Source: Trichomonas vaginalis G3
Taxonomy: Eukaryota > Parabasalia > Trichomonadida > Trichomonadidae
Assembly (NCBI RefSeq): GCF_026262505.1
Contig: NC_067205.1
Location: 19,589,645-19,653,644, forward strand
Direction of reading: 5' to 3'
DNA: 64,000 nucleotides
The translations under genes and the position numbers were made by a program. The notes under the pieces were generated by a model. The model saw only the letters and a list, made by a program, of their open reading frames with translations. It did no database searches and had not been told where the DNA came from. Every line of letters starts with the position of its first letter. The first letter of the stretch is position 1. Below are positions 47,561-57,628 of this stretch, piece after piece.

Positions 47561-48386
47561 ATGACAACATCAGAGAACACAACAACAGTTATAGTCCATG
47601 AAGCTATAAATGAAGAATACGAATACATACAGTATAACAAACAGTTACGTCTCATTCGTTCAGTCAAAGATGACATGTACCAAATGCAAAGTATAATGAA
47701 TGCTCTTCGTTCTACAAAGCAAGCATATCATTGGTTTGAAAACCAACAGACAAAAGAACTTTTAGAAGAATTTCCTCATATGATTGCTTCCCTCGGAAAA
47801 CCGAGAGAAGAGATTCCGTACGAAAATCGCAAGAATTTGGCACCTGGTTTGAAAGGTTATTATGTTCATAGACTTTTAGTAAACGCTGTAGCAATGTGGG
47901 CTTCACCTCGTTATGCTTGTTATTTTCATGATGTTAGATGAACTATATAAAGCAGAACGTGGAGAGATGGAAAAGAAACTTCAAGCAAAAGATGAAGTCA
48001 TTGAATCCAAAGACAAAAGCATACAGAAAAGAATACCACGTTCAGTACCAAAAGGAAAGGAAAAAAGCTATAAGTATATGATTTACGCTGAAGAGATGGA
48101 GAAAGAAGAAGATAGAGATATGGTTATGTTGCATTTAGTGAGAAGAAACAACAAGAGCTTTTATGACCTCGCTAAAATATATAAATCTGACAGAAACTGG
48201 TTCTATCGTGAAAACTTACCGATTTCAATGACACCGAATGAGCAAATAAAGGAAATTGTCAAAAGTACTCTTCCTCAAACACACTATGATATTAAAGGTT
48301 GTACAATTCTTACCTTCAAAGAAGACTTACCATTACTGAAGGAAAAAATAACAGAATATTTCGATAACTTCAAAGAGGAAGAATAA
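47561..48386 (+). pseudogene. KilA-N domain gene, broken
   Basis: Close homologue of 8141-8920 in Polinton A (EYIQYNKQLRLIRSVKDDMY, GYYVHRLLVNAVAMWASPRY, KRIPRSVPKGKEKSYKYMIY, TILTFKEDLPLLKEKI). Preceded by the leader motif. Broken, about one break. Confidence 0.8.
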
Positions 48387-48439
48387 AAAAATCTAAGCTA
48401 ATTTTATTTTTTATAAAATTTTATCTCATATGAAAGAAC

Positions 48440-48595
48440 ATGAATTTAGAATATTCGGAACTCATGACAGAAGAAGAGAACGAACAACATGTAAAAGATT
48501 ATGCAAAATTTCTGAAGGTATATAAAGCTTATGAAAAAGCGTATGAAAAGTTTATACATTGGGGAATTGTTGTAAAATATCGATATGAAGACTAA
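48440..48595 (+). CDS. Small acidic/aromatic protein, 51 aa
   Basis: 51 codons: MNLEYSELMTEEENEQHVKD followed by a helical Lys/Tyr/Ala segment (VYKAYEKAYEKFIHWG). Preceded by an A/T tract. Plausible small gene between the KilA-N gene and the next, convergent gene; no relative seen elsewhere in the window. Confidence 0.4.
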   Translation: MNLEYSELMTEEENEQHVKDYAKFLKVYKAYEKAYEKFIHWGIVVKYRYED

Positions 48596-48613
48596 CCAAA
48601 AATATATTTTTGT

Positions 48614-49087
48614 TCAAATAACGTCAGGGTCAATTTCTTCAACCATTTCACTTCCTTCGTCAATGTCAATTGAAGCTTCTTCAACCTTTGGTAAGAATTT
48701 CTGTATAACATCTTTGTTCGTTATTGTCTTCAGAGATGAAGGATAATATTTCACATTTGTTTCACCCTTCTTATATTCTTTCTGTTCGGAAAGATTCATA
48801 GCAATACTGAAGAAGTCAATGTTAGAGTTCTTTATGACAGTATAATGAGTATCTTTGACATTCACGAAGAAACCCTTTTGTTTCAAAACTACTGCTAACT
48901 CTTGTGAAGTATAACGTTTGCGGTCAATGACAATAGCTAATGGTCTGACATACTGACCAAACTTAGATTCTTTCACAAACTTCTTGTTAAAGATAACATT
49001 AACGTTTGAAGCACCATTGAACTCATTCTTGATGACAGTAGCGAGAGCATTGTATGAAAAGAACTTGCAATCTTGCATGTGTTTCAT
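48614..49087 (-). CDS. Unknown protein with acidic tail (possible SSB-type)
   Basis: 157 residues. Ends in an acidic tail IDIDEGSEMVEEIDPDVI, comparable to the tail of the candidate SSB of Polinton A. Body contains FFVNVKDTHYTVIKNSNIDF and a basic loop. Next to the replication block (terminal-protein candidate and polymerase). The SSB idea is inference only. Confidence 0.5.
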   Translation of the reverse strand: MKHMQDCKFFSYNALATVIKNEFNGASNVNVIFNKKFVKESKFGQYVRPLAIVIDRKRYTSQELAVVLKQKGFFVNVKDTHYTVIKNSNIDFFSIAMNLSEQKEYKKGETNVKYYPSSLKTITNKDVIQKFLPKVEEASIDIDEGSEMVEEIDPDVI

Positions 49088-49176
49088 TAAAATAAAAATA
49101 TTAAATTATTTTGAAAAATAACTTAAAAAATCTAATCTAATTTTTTCAAAAAATATTTTTTTATTTCCTACTAAAG

Positions 49177-49989
49177 ATGTATCGGAAGTTGTCTAAGTTA
49201 GAACACTCGGAAATAAAACAACTTCTTACAGAAGCTAACATAGATGTTGCAAAACATTACGCGACAAACAAAAAAGCACTCGCTGACATCCTCAATGACT
49301 ATAATGGTGCAATAAGTTATGATAGAATTCATGAGTTCATAAAGCCGCAACGCGGCGAGGACGAAGTCCATGCAAGAACTTTTCCTTTAAATGACGTTGC
49401 TATTGACTTATATCATAGACGTTCAGTACCTCATGAAGTAAGAAGAGAAATGTTTGACATAACAAATGCAAACGTTGGTGAAACAAGAAGAAGAGACGAC
49501 ACACTGAAACAACAGAGAAGAGAGATGTTTAAAAGTGCTATAGAACAAGTTCGCAAAGCTAACGATGTCATTCGTTCCATTGACGACAAACCAAAAGAAG
49601 GTGAGAGATGGTTAAAGAAAGATGAAGAGAATAGGAAGAGAAATGTGAAGTCAGGCAATAGACTCATTGACTTTAACATCGAAGCTTTAGATGAACCAAA
49701 CAGAGAATATTTACACAAACATTTCGGTAAGGTTTTCATGAGACTCTTAGAGAAGATTAAAATAAACTCACAACAGAGATGGATGGTATGTTATAAACTT
49801 GGTGGAAAGTATGAATGTTCTACGTTAAACCTCAATAATATTGGAACATTACTACATCAGCTCTTGAAGGAGAACTTTATATCAGAGATAGAAGCAAATG
49901 CCGCAGGTATTGTTGAAATGCACTATGACTTCTTCTTGACAAACATAAAGAATCTTACTGAAATAAAGATGTATGATTTAAGAATATGA
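49177..49989 (+). CDS. Unknown protein upstream of polymerase, with in-frame hairpin insert
   Basis: 270 residues, charged and helical (EVRREMFDITNANVGETRRR). The KPQRGEDEVHAR stretch near residue 57 is encoded by a double-hairpin module (49344-49369). Position directly before the polymerase genes makes it a terminal-protein candidate, but no motif proves it. Frame intact. Confidence 0.6.
   Translation: MYRKLSKLEHSEIKQLLTEANIDVAKHYATNKKALADILNDYNGAISYDRIHEFIKPQRGEDEVHARTFPLNDVAIDLYHRRSVPHEVRREMFDITNANVGETRRRDDTLKQQRREMFKSAIEQVRKANDVIRSIDDKPKEGERWLKKDEENRKRNVKSGNRLIDFNIEALDEPNREYLHKHFGKVFMRLLEKIKINSQQRWMVCYKLGGKYECSTLNLNNIGTLLHQLLKENFISEIEANAAGIVEMHYDFFLTNIKNLTEIKMYDLRI
49344..49369. repeat. 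In-frame double-hairpin module
   Basis: GCCGC-AAC-GCGGC (49344-49356) followed by GGAC-GAA-GTCC (49359-49369); encodes PQRGEDEV within the 270-residue gene. Confidence 0.8.
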
Positions 49990-49999
49990 AGGCTTAACG

Positions 50000-52951
50000 A
50001 TGTCAGATGTAAAGAAAGGCAAACCAAAAAAGAGACCATATAGAGATGAAAGCACACTGACAAATGACCAGAAAGCCATTTTGGAAGCTCTTAAGCAAAC
50101 AGGAAACCCAGCACTTATAGAAAGCTTTTGGAAAGATAATGGTGAAAAGAAGTTTTATAAGAAGAGAAGCGGTCAATTCTGGAAGTATCTTTGCACATTA
50201 CCTATAAATCTTGAACGCTACCAAATCTTCAATGAACTGAACAAAAGAACTGCAACACTTATGACAGAAGACAATTGTTTCGTTTATGCTTGCATTCAGG
50301 CTGGAGTAAATGAAGAAACTATTGACCACATGAGAGAAGTCATTCGTGTTAGAGACTTTCCTCAAAGTAAAGTACAAGAAATTTCTGACGCAACAGGTAT
50401 AGCATTTAATGTTACCATTGGTTACTTCAATGACTCAAGATATAATGAAATAAAGAGATACATACCAAAAGAATGTGAAACTGTTCGAACTATTGACCTA
50501 CTTCTTGTTGAAGACCACTACATGCTAAACGAAAGACTTCCAATGACAACATACTTCGTCAGAAATTACAAAGAAATTTGAAGGAGTGTGGTGGAATGAA
50601 CATTGAGAAACAGATGAAAATATATACAAAGAGAGAGAACAAATATGTAGTTCGTTATGATAGAACTACACCGCTATGGGATGTTATGAAAACATTGTGG
50701 GAGTGCAAATATTTCGAACTATTTCTTATGGAGAACTTTTCACATATACGACTGACTTATATAAACAGAACCTTGCACCATTTAAAGATTTGACATATGC
50801 TCCAAAGTATTGTGTACAACTGAAGAAGAAAGCAGAGTCAAAAGAAGTAAATAAAAATAAGTGCAAGTTCATTCCTGAGCACGTTTTCTTTGCTGACTTT
50901 GAGTGTAGTACCGATGGCTTTCATAAAGCTTTTAACATATGTTACGACAGTGAAGATGGTTCAGTGAGTGAAAGCATTTGGGGTCAGAACTGTGCAACAG
51001 AATTTTTGGAACGACTTCCTGACAAGAGTTTAATATATTTCCATAACCTCAGCTATGATATAAACTTCATCTTAAGACACATGACAGAAGTGAAAGGAAC
51101 TCCCATCATTAAAGGTTCACGAACAATGCAAATAACTGGCTTATATAAAGGAAGGGCAATTATTATAAAAGACTCTTACAGTGTTATAAATAAGAAGCTT
51201 AAACTATTTCCTGCTATGTTTAACTTACAAACAGGACCGAAAGAAGTATTTCCATATAACTACTACAGCAGTACTTTGTTAGCAAATGACAACAGAACTG
51301 GTGTCATTTCTGAAGCATGTAAGTTTATCCAGGATGCAGATACATTTATGAAAAACATAGATTCCATCAAAGGTTGCAGAATAGATGAAAACCACTTCGA
51401 CTTAGAAAAATATAGCACATTTTATTGCAAACAAGATGTAAGAATTTTAAGAGAAGGTTTTGTAAAGTTCCGCAATGACTTATTGAAAGAGTTTGATTTA
51501 AACGTTTATGACTACGTTAGTATTTGTTCAATTGCTAACAAATTATTTGAGAACAGAGTGTACTTCCCGAATGGAAATTTATATGACCTCTCAAATAAAC
51601 CAAGAGAATTTATTTCGAGATGCATTCAAGGTGGAAGATGTATGTTGTCAGATAACATGAAACAAAAGAGTGAAAAGAAACTCATTGCTGACTTCGACGC
51701 TGTTTCATTATATCCATCAGCTATAGCAAGACTTTATACTTTAGAAGGAATTCCAAAGGTTATGAAGGATGAGATGCTAAGCACAGAGTATCTCATGAGA
51801 CATTTATTCGATGACGACCAAAAGGAACCCATTGGTGAAAAGTTTATGTCTGGCTTCTTTGTTCTCATTAAGATAACAGAGATTGGAATACATAGACACT
51901 TTCCTTTAATAGTTTGTGACCCTGAACTAAATCCAGAACTTAACGTTCCCAGAAGTTCAAACACTTGCTGTTTAATGTATGTTGACCATATAACATTACA
52001 AGACCTCATAAAATATCAAGGTGTCAAATGTGATGTGTTGCAAGGATACTATTACGATGGAAACAGAGATATTAGAATAAGAGATGAAGTAAAGAAGTTG
52101 TTTGAGTTAAGGTTAAAGTATAAGAAAGAAGGAAATCCTTTGCAAGAAAATATAAAGCTCATTCTGAACAGTATTTATGGCAAAACTATTCTATCTCCTA
52201 TTGAGTCAAAAATAACCATAGTAAATGACAAAGATGCTATAAGATATGCCATCAGAAACTACAACCATATAGTGAAGTTCGAAGGTTTGGATGGTTCAGA
52301 TAAAACTATTTTCAAGCTAACGAAAAGCATTTGCAGACACTTTAACTTCTGTCCACTTGGTGTAAATATTCTATCAATGTCGAAGAGAATAATGTGTGAA
52401 GTATTCTGTACTGCTGAAGACTTAGGAATGGACATCTTTATAGCGATACGGAAGTATGCATCTCTACAATGAAGATATCCCTCGTTTAGCTGAAGAGTTT
52501 GAGAAACGTTATGGAAGAGTTTCTCATTGGTAAAAACCTTGGTCAGTTTCATAGTGACTTCGCAGAAATAACACCTGGAAAACAAAGTTTAGCATACAAG
52601 TCAATATTTGTGGAAAGAAGACCTACATAGACTTACTCACTAACGATTTAAATGAAGTTGCATTTCACTGCAGAATGAAAGGCGTGAAGCAAGATGTTAT
52701 TGCTTTAACCGCTAATGAAATGTTTCCTGACTCTGTTCAGTGTTTCTATGATGAAGATAAAAGGTTTAATGGTTCCGCAAGGAAAATTTGACAAAGACTC
52801 TGAGTTCAGTGTTATGAAGTTATATAAAGCACTTTATGACGGTCAAGAGATTGGATTTGACTTATGTAAGTCTTCTAGTCCTTGCTTTGCTGAAAAGTTT
52901 AACTTCTCAATAACGACTAAAACAAGCTTTATTCGTAAGTTGAAGTTCTGA
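50000..52951 (+). pseudogene. DNA polymerase B (protein-primed type), broken
   Basis: N-terminal domain DNCFVYACIQAGVN ... LLLVEDHYMLNERL, exonuclease region VFFADFECSTDGFHKAFNI and YFHNLSYDINFILRHM, palm motif A DFDAVSLYPSAIARLY, motif B IKLILNSIYGKTIL, then C-terminal parts. Same type as the fragment at 24955-26343 and only distantly related to the Polinton A polymerase. Broken, about four breaks. Confidence 0.85.
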
Positions 52952-53048
52952 GGTCATTTATTTTTGTCAGCAATGAGGTCATGAATGAGGTCATTTATTT
53001 TTGTCAGAAATGAGGTCATTCGTGATAAAAATAAAGCTAGCGTAGATT

Positions 53049-53908
53049 TTACAATACTGCGATGGTAGAGTTTAAGAGTTGTGCTTCAATGTAGAGACAG
53101 TCCTTATGGTCTGGAGGTAAGAACACTGGGCAGTTATGGTCATGAGTGGAGAACATGTCTATCCAAAACTCACGATTGAAGCCAGTTAATTTATAGTATT
53201 TAGGGTTAGGAAGTGGTGAAGTTCTTGTATGACCAATGAACTCATTTTCAACTCCCTTACTTTAAGTTTGAATATAATATAGCTTGCTTTCTATCCCAAA
53301 TGCCAGGTGTTACAATCTTTGAAAATTCATTTTTCCTCGGAAGCATTGCATCATAATTGAAAACATTCTTGAAATCATCACTTGGTTCAGAGATTTGAAA
53401 TCTTATACGTAATGGATTTTCTTTCTCTTTAGCTACTTCATTGAATGGTGAATATATAACAAAACTGACAATCATGTGTTCCATCTTCATTTTCATTAAA
53501 TTCATAATGAAAGTCTATAAGTTGTGGCTGACTACCTTCTTCTTTCAGTTGTGCAAAAACTCACGTAAAGGCTGTAAAGTTTTGTACTTCAATGTTGAAC
53601 TTTTTCTCGAACATTTCATTGAAGGAAATCATACATTCTTGTAAAGTTGTATCGTCTTTAAAGTATTTGTATATGTGAATGTTTTGGACACTTAAAGACT
53701 GTTCGTCATTTTCTATCTCGACTTGAAGTATAAAGTCAACTTTCCTAAATGCACGTGTTATATACATAGATGTTATGCCAATGTACTTCTCTTCATTTAT
53801 GTTCACAATCCAGTCTGTTGGAAACTTAAACGTTACTCTGTTCCCCTTTATTTTAACGTCAGGGTTTTCACTACTGAACGCAACAGATAAAGGTATTTGT
53901 CTATACAT
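53049..53908 (-). pseudogene. Conserved Polinton structural-type gene, paralogue 2 (C), broken
   Basis: N-terminal half YRQIPLSVAFSSENPDVKIK, FKFPTDWIVNINEEKYIGIT matches the plan of the structural-type family (FDYPLRWL...AIGFRR in A). The C-terminal part is recognisable near 53049-53250. Broken, about three breaks. Confidence 0.6.
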
Positions 53909-53932
53909 TTAATTCGGATAAAAATAAACCAT

Positions 53933-54175
53933 TTACTCTTTCTTTGCTTCAGCTTCTTTAGCTTTTGCTTCAGCTTCTTCTCTAGCTTTCTTCGCCAGCA
54001 AACGTGGGTTCTTTTGTCTTCCAGCAGCTAATGCAGCAAGTTGTTTTTCACTAAGTTTTCTCTTTGGTCTCTCTGGCTTTTGTTCTTGTTTTTGTTCCTT
54101 CAGTTCGGATAAAATTTGCTCGCGAATTTCTTTCTTCAATGCTTCAACATCTATGACCCCTTGGGTCTTGTCCAT
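53933..54175 (-). CDS. Small charged helical protein, 80 aa
   Basis: 80 residues, Lys/Glu/Ala-rich with a basic centre (PERPKRKLSEKQLAALAAGR) and a long helical tail (KKAREEAEAKAKEAEAKKE). Histone-tail-like composition suggests DNA contact. A GACCCC/GGGTC hairpin sits at codons 3-7 (54155-54167). Confidence 0.55.
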   Translation of the reverse strand: MDKTQGVIDVEALKKEIREQILSELKEQKQEQKPERPKRKLSEKQLAALAAGRQKNPRLLAKKAREEAEAKAKEAEAKKE

Positions 54176-54238
54176 ATGACTTGTCTGAGTTATTTGACTG
54201 CAGATAAAAAATAAAATTAAAACTTTAACCGATGTAAA

Positions 54239-54688
54239 ATGAGCTTGTCAAAAATCAGAGCGAGAGTCTATTATATTAAATGACGCAAGAGGAATACAAC
54301 ATCCTTTCTATTATGTAAGTCAGAGTAAAGATGGTAAAATATACGTAAGAAAAAGAAAGGTTCCATTAGCGAATGCAGAGAGCGACAACATTAAGGTGTA
54401 TGGCACCGAGGGCGAAGCCCATATAAAACCTTCTATTCAAACTGAAAAGTCAATAGAACAAGAAGAAAGAAGCCAGATGTTCTTTCAATAACGAACCAAG
54501 AGCTTATTGCAAAGTTCGTGAATTTCATTGAAAAGCAAACCGAGTCAAAGAACCCTGACCCACCAGTGAAAGAAGTTGAGACAAAAGAGAATGTACAGTT
54601 CATTGAAAATGTCAAGAAACAACTTCCCCCGAATGCCAAGAAGAAGAGTGAGAATAATGAAGTAAATAGATATTTTTATCCGAAGTAA
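54239..54688 (+). pseudogene. Unknown Polinton gene with hairpin module, broken
   Basis: Directly upstream of the capsid gene, with a 3-bp gap after its stop. Recognisable parts: YYVSQSKDGKIYVRKRKVPL and a charged C-terminus (KKQLPPNAKKKSENNEVNR). A double-hairpin module at 54395-54420 encodes VYGTEGEAH. Broken, about two breaks. Confidence 0.5.
54395..54420. repeat. Double-hairpin module inside a gene
   Basis: GGTG-TATGG-CACC (54395-54407) followed by GGGC-GAA-GCCC (54410-54420), encoding GTEGEA in the reading frame around it. Confidence 0.8.
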
Positions 54689-54691
54689 TAC

Positions 54692-56210
54692 ATGCAGAAC
54701 GAACAGTTAAACGAATTTACTCCAGCAGAGCATATTCATCAGATTCGCTCATATTTCGATATCATAGACAATGCAGTTCAAATTGGTGACACTAATAGAA
54801 AATATTCTGACGCAAGATTCCATCACAACCTGGAACTGCTAAAGATAACACATGGGTAACATTCAATCTCGCACCTCCTGGTGAAAATATGTTGGACCTT
54901 TACAATACATTCATTACGTATAAAATGGAAGGTCAATTTATTGCAGATAAAGAAATTGGTTCAGGTTCCAATAAAAAAACCACCAGGATTTTGGATTGGT
55001 TTCGATGACGCTTTCTATGCAGTTGCTGGATATCAAATCCTTGCAAATGGTCGTATCGTATATTCTCAAGACAACGCAAGAGAAGAAGCATATATAACTT
55101 CAAACTCACAAACTACCGAACAAATAAAGAAAGTAGATGTTTTCTCAAAGACTCGACATGAAGATGTATGGAGTCATTCGGAACATGCAGAACAGGACAA
55201 TTGTAGTGGTCCAATTACAGCAGGAAAATCATTTGATTTTAAGCTTCGTTTAAGAATTCCTGTTAGAAAGTTTTTACCATTAGAAGCTATAAGATTTATT
55301 CCTGCATTTGCTGGTAACATTCAGCTTAAAGTAAAGTTCAGTAGCGACGCATTACAATGCACATCTATATCTGTAAATGATATCATTGCTTTCAATCCAA
55401 CTCTTAAAGTTGCATTTGCTTCAGATTCAAATCCACGACAAATAAATTTGTTCCATGGAATGAACCATTCACTATGATAACGAAGGCAATAGAAGCTAGT
55501 GGAACAGTTGCTATTACAACTGTAACCAGCAACTATTTCGAACAAAGATGGATTTTAATGAATGTTTCATTCATCCAAAGTCATTCTCTTTAGACCCTAA
55601 CATTTATACAGAACTTGTAGAACATTATACAAACGAGGCTTTATGTTTTCCTGTTAAAGTTATGGATTGGATTCATATGGACGGTTCATTCTCAAAGAAT
55701 ACAGATAGTTCAAGTGCAACATTTACAGCAGCTTATACGCCTATTAATGTTAAAAGTATTTGGGCACTATTTAGAAAGAAAGACAACTATTATGTTAATT
55801 TTGAGAACCCTAAGTTTAAATATCTTCAGCTTTCCATGGGAGCTTATGGAAATATGCCTGCAGAACCTGAAAAATCATATGGACCTGTATTTTATGAAAT
55901 GGTTGCGAACGCTTGCAATACAAACAATGATATGATTGGATTTAATGAAGATGTTATGAGGTCATTGGTGGATGATGGTAGTGTGGAACATAAATGGGAT
56001 AGCTATGACAACACACATTTCTTATGTGGTTTTCCAACAGAAGTGGACTTTTGCTTCCAGCAAGGTCAAACATCTACTGCTCCAATAACATACAAATTGT
56101 CTGTTAAAGGACCTATTGAACTAGCAACTGAAAATGTACCAAAGCCACTTATTGGATTTATGAGGGATTGTTGCTTTGCCATTCAGGTAAGACAGTCAGG
56201 CATCCCATAA
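54692..56210 (+). pseudogene. Polinton major capsid gene, broken
   Basis: Counterpart of 1169-2776: FDFKLRLRIPVRKFLPLEAI, RFIPAFAGNIQLKVKFSSDA, and a second jelly-roll region with HWSYD-type segments such as VKSIWALFRKKDNYYVNFEN. Length and layout fit the double-jelly-roll family. Broken, about four breaks. Confidence 0.75.
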
Positions 56211-56287
56211 TAAGATTAGATGACTATAACTTAGCTGCGGACGACAGTGAGGAATAAAGGATGAACGTTTATTTTTAAAGCTTATAA

Positions 56288-56746
56288 ATGAGTTCTTCAT
56301 CAAGCTCTCGTGAACCTTCACCATCTATGAAACAAACTTTACCAAACGATTATGGAGCACCTATTGAATATTTCTTACGAGCTGTACAATGGCAAAGAGC
56401 AGTCTCACCAAGGTTAGGTGTTCCACCAGCTCCTGTCAAAAATAGCATTTGGTCAAGTCCTTATATAAGATATGGTCTCCCACTAGGTTTGCTAGTTACA
56501 GCAGGAGCAGTAATGATGTTGAAAAGAAATAAAGCAAATGTTGTAAATAATACTGAAGTAGCTGAAGTTAAACAAACTCCGACACCATCGCCAAAACCAA
56601 CGCCTTCACAAACAACACCTTCAATGACTCCTGAACCTATGGAATTACAAACTCCTGTTCAAAAGTCAACTCCAAAACCGACTCCAACATTTAAACCAGA
56701 ACCTACACCACAAATAAATCGTAAAACTCCTGCGTTTCCTTACTGA
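56288..56746 (+). CDS. Membrane protein with Thr/Pro stalk
   Basis: 152 residues: Ser-rich start, one transmembrane segment (YGLPLGLLVTAGAVMML), then about 80 residues of Thr/Pro/Lys repeats (TPTPSPKPTPSQTTPSMTPE). Homologue of 29174-29476 in Polinton B. The stalk-like tail suits a spike or fibre base. Confidence 0.65.
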   Translation: MSSSSSSREPSPSMKQTLPNDYGAPIEYFLRAVQWQRAVSPRLGVPPAPVKNSIWSSPYIRYGLPLGLLVTAGAVMMLKRNKANVVNNTEVAEVKQTPTPSPKPTPSQTTPSMTPEPMELQTPVQKSTPKPTPTFKPEPTPQINRKTPAFPY

Positions 56747-56794
56747 AAAAATAACGTTATTTTTATTTAATATTAAAATTTTTATTTGATTGAA

Positions 56795-57038
56795 ATGACG
56801 ACTAAAGTCACTGAAGCAATGAAACAAAAGTTTTTGGTAGAATACATTAAATCAGGAATTATTCCAGAAGGTTTTTACATTCATACTATGAAGGATGGTA
56901 GAGTTCAGTTTAGAAAGATAAAGCAAACCATTAGATAAAGAAGGAATTTTGAGAAAGATTAAACTTCATGAGGACAACATTGCTGAACTTAAGAAGAAGT
57001 TAGAAGAGTTGGAGAAAGCAGACGACAGTGAGGAATAA
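56795..57038 (+). pseudogene. Small conserved Polinton gene (79-type), broken
   Basis: Homologue of 30469-30708 (KQKFLVEYIKSGIIPEGFYI, MKDGRVQFRKIK). Its stop codon coincides with the inner edge of the right terminal repeat. The segment GACGACAGTGAGGAATAAAG at its end also occurs at about 56240. Broken, about one break. Confidence 0.7.
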
Positions 57039-57628
57039 AGCAATGAATTCAACAGGGTAGAAATGAGGTTAGAAATCGGGTTAGAAATCGGGTTAGATCT
57101 CACCACTTCACCTAAATTTATTTTTGTGCTATGTTTTCATACGTGTGAGGGTGGTGATATCATTTATTTTTTATTTTATTTTTTAAAATTATTTTTATTT
57201 TATTTGGATGTAATGACAGAACAAAAGCAACTCATACAAATCAAAACATATAACAAACATACATTTAAACATTTATTCTTCCTTCCTGAGCATAACATGT
57301 TCTTTCAAATACATCCGAGACCAGTTGACTTTTCATTGACTGTTTATAAAGATAGAAATAGTTATATCATTAAACCATACGATGACGAAGGTAAGTTATG
57401 TAAATTGTACGTTAAGAAGTTAGAGAAAGTTTATGGCTTCAAGTATGACTACAATAGGGTTAACACTGATGATGAAGATATTGAGGAAAATTTATGAGAA
57501 CATTAGTGAAGTTGTTAGTGAGAACGATAGTGAGGTGAAATTGTTGGCGGCTTTGTAAAGTGTCAAATTCACAAGTATTGGGTAAGGTGGAACGCAGTGC
57601 CACCATACCCAAGACTTGTATACTAACT
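57035..57628. repeat. Polinton C right terminal inverted repeat
   Basis: 594 bp, inverse of 36296-36877 apart from a 12-bp tandem duplication (TTAGAAATCGGG) near 57070. Ends at CT followed by the GGTGAT duplication. Confidence 0.93.
57213..57497 (+). CDS. Terminal-repeat gene, 94 aa (right copy)
   Basis: Identical to the left-repeat gene at 36427-36711, in the opposite orientation, and transcribed toward the element end in both. Start at 57213 after an A/T tract. Confidence 0.75.
   Translation: MTEQKQLIQIKTYNKHTFKHLFFLPEHNMFFQIHPRPVDFSLTVYKDRNSYIIKPYDDEGKLCKLYVKKLEKVYGFKYDYNRVNTDDEDIEENL

Larger units (their letters stand above)
36296..57628. mobile_element. Polinton/Maverick C, both ends and target duplication present
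   Basis: 21,333 bp from AGTTAGTATAC to its inverse GTATACTAACT, flanked by a perfect 6-bp duplication GGTGAT (36290-36295, 57629-57634), the Polinton hallmark. Terminal repeats of 582 and 594 bp are otherwise virtually identical. Contents: capsid, penton, ATPase, polymerase, integrase, fibre, KilA-N genes and many small genes. Structurally complete but broken, about 15-20 breaks. The matching terminal repeats suggest a fairly young insertion, or upkeep by gene conversion. Confidence 0.93.

Noticed and set aside
1-57628. Adenain-like maturation protease expected in Polintons
   Set aside because: No protein with a convincing His-Asp/Glu-Gln-Cys arrangement was found in A, B or C; in A it may lie left of the window.
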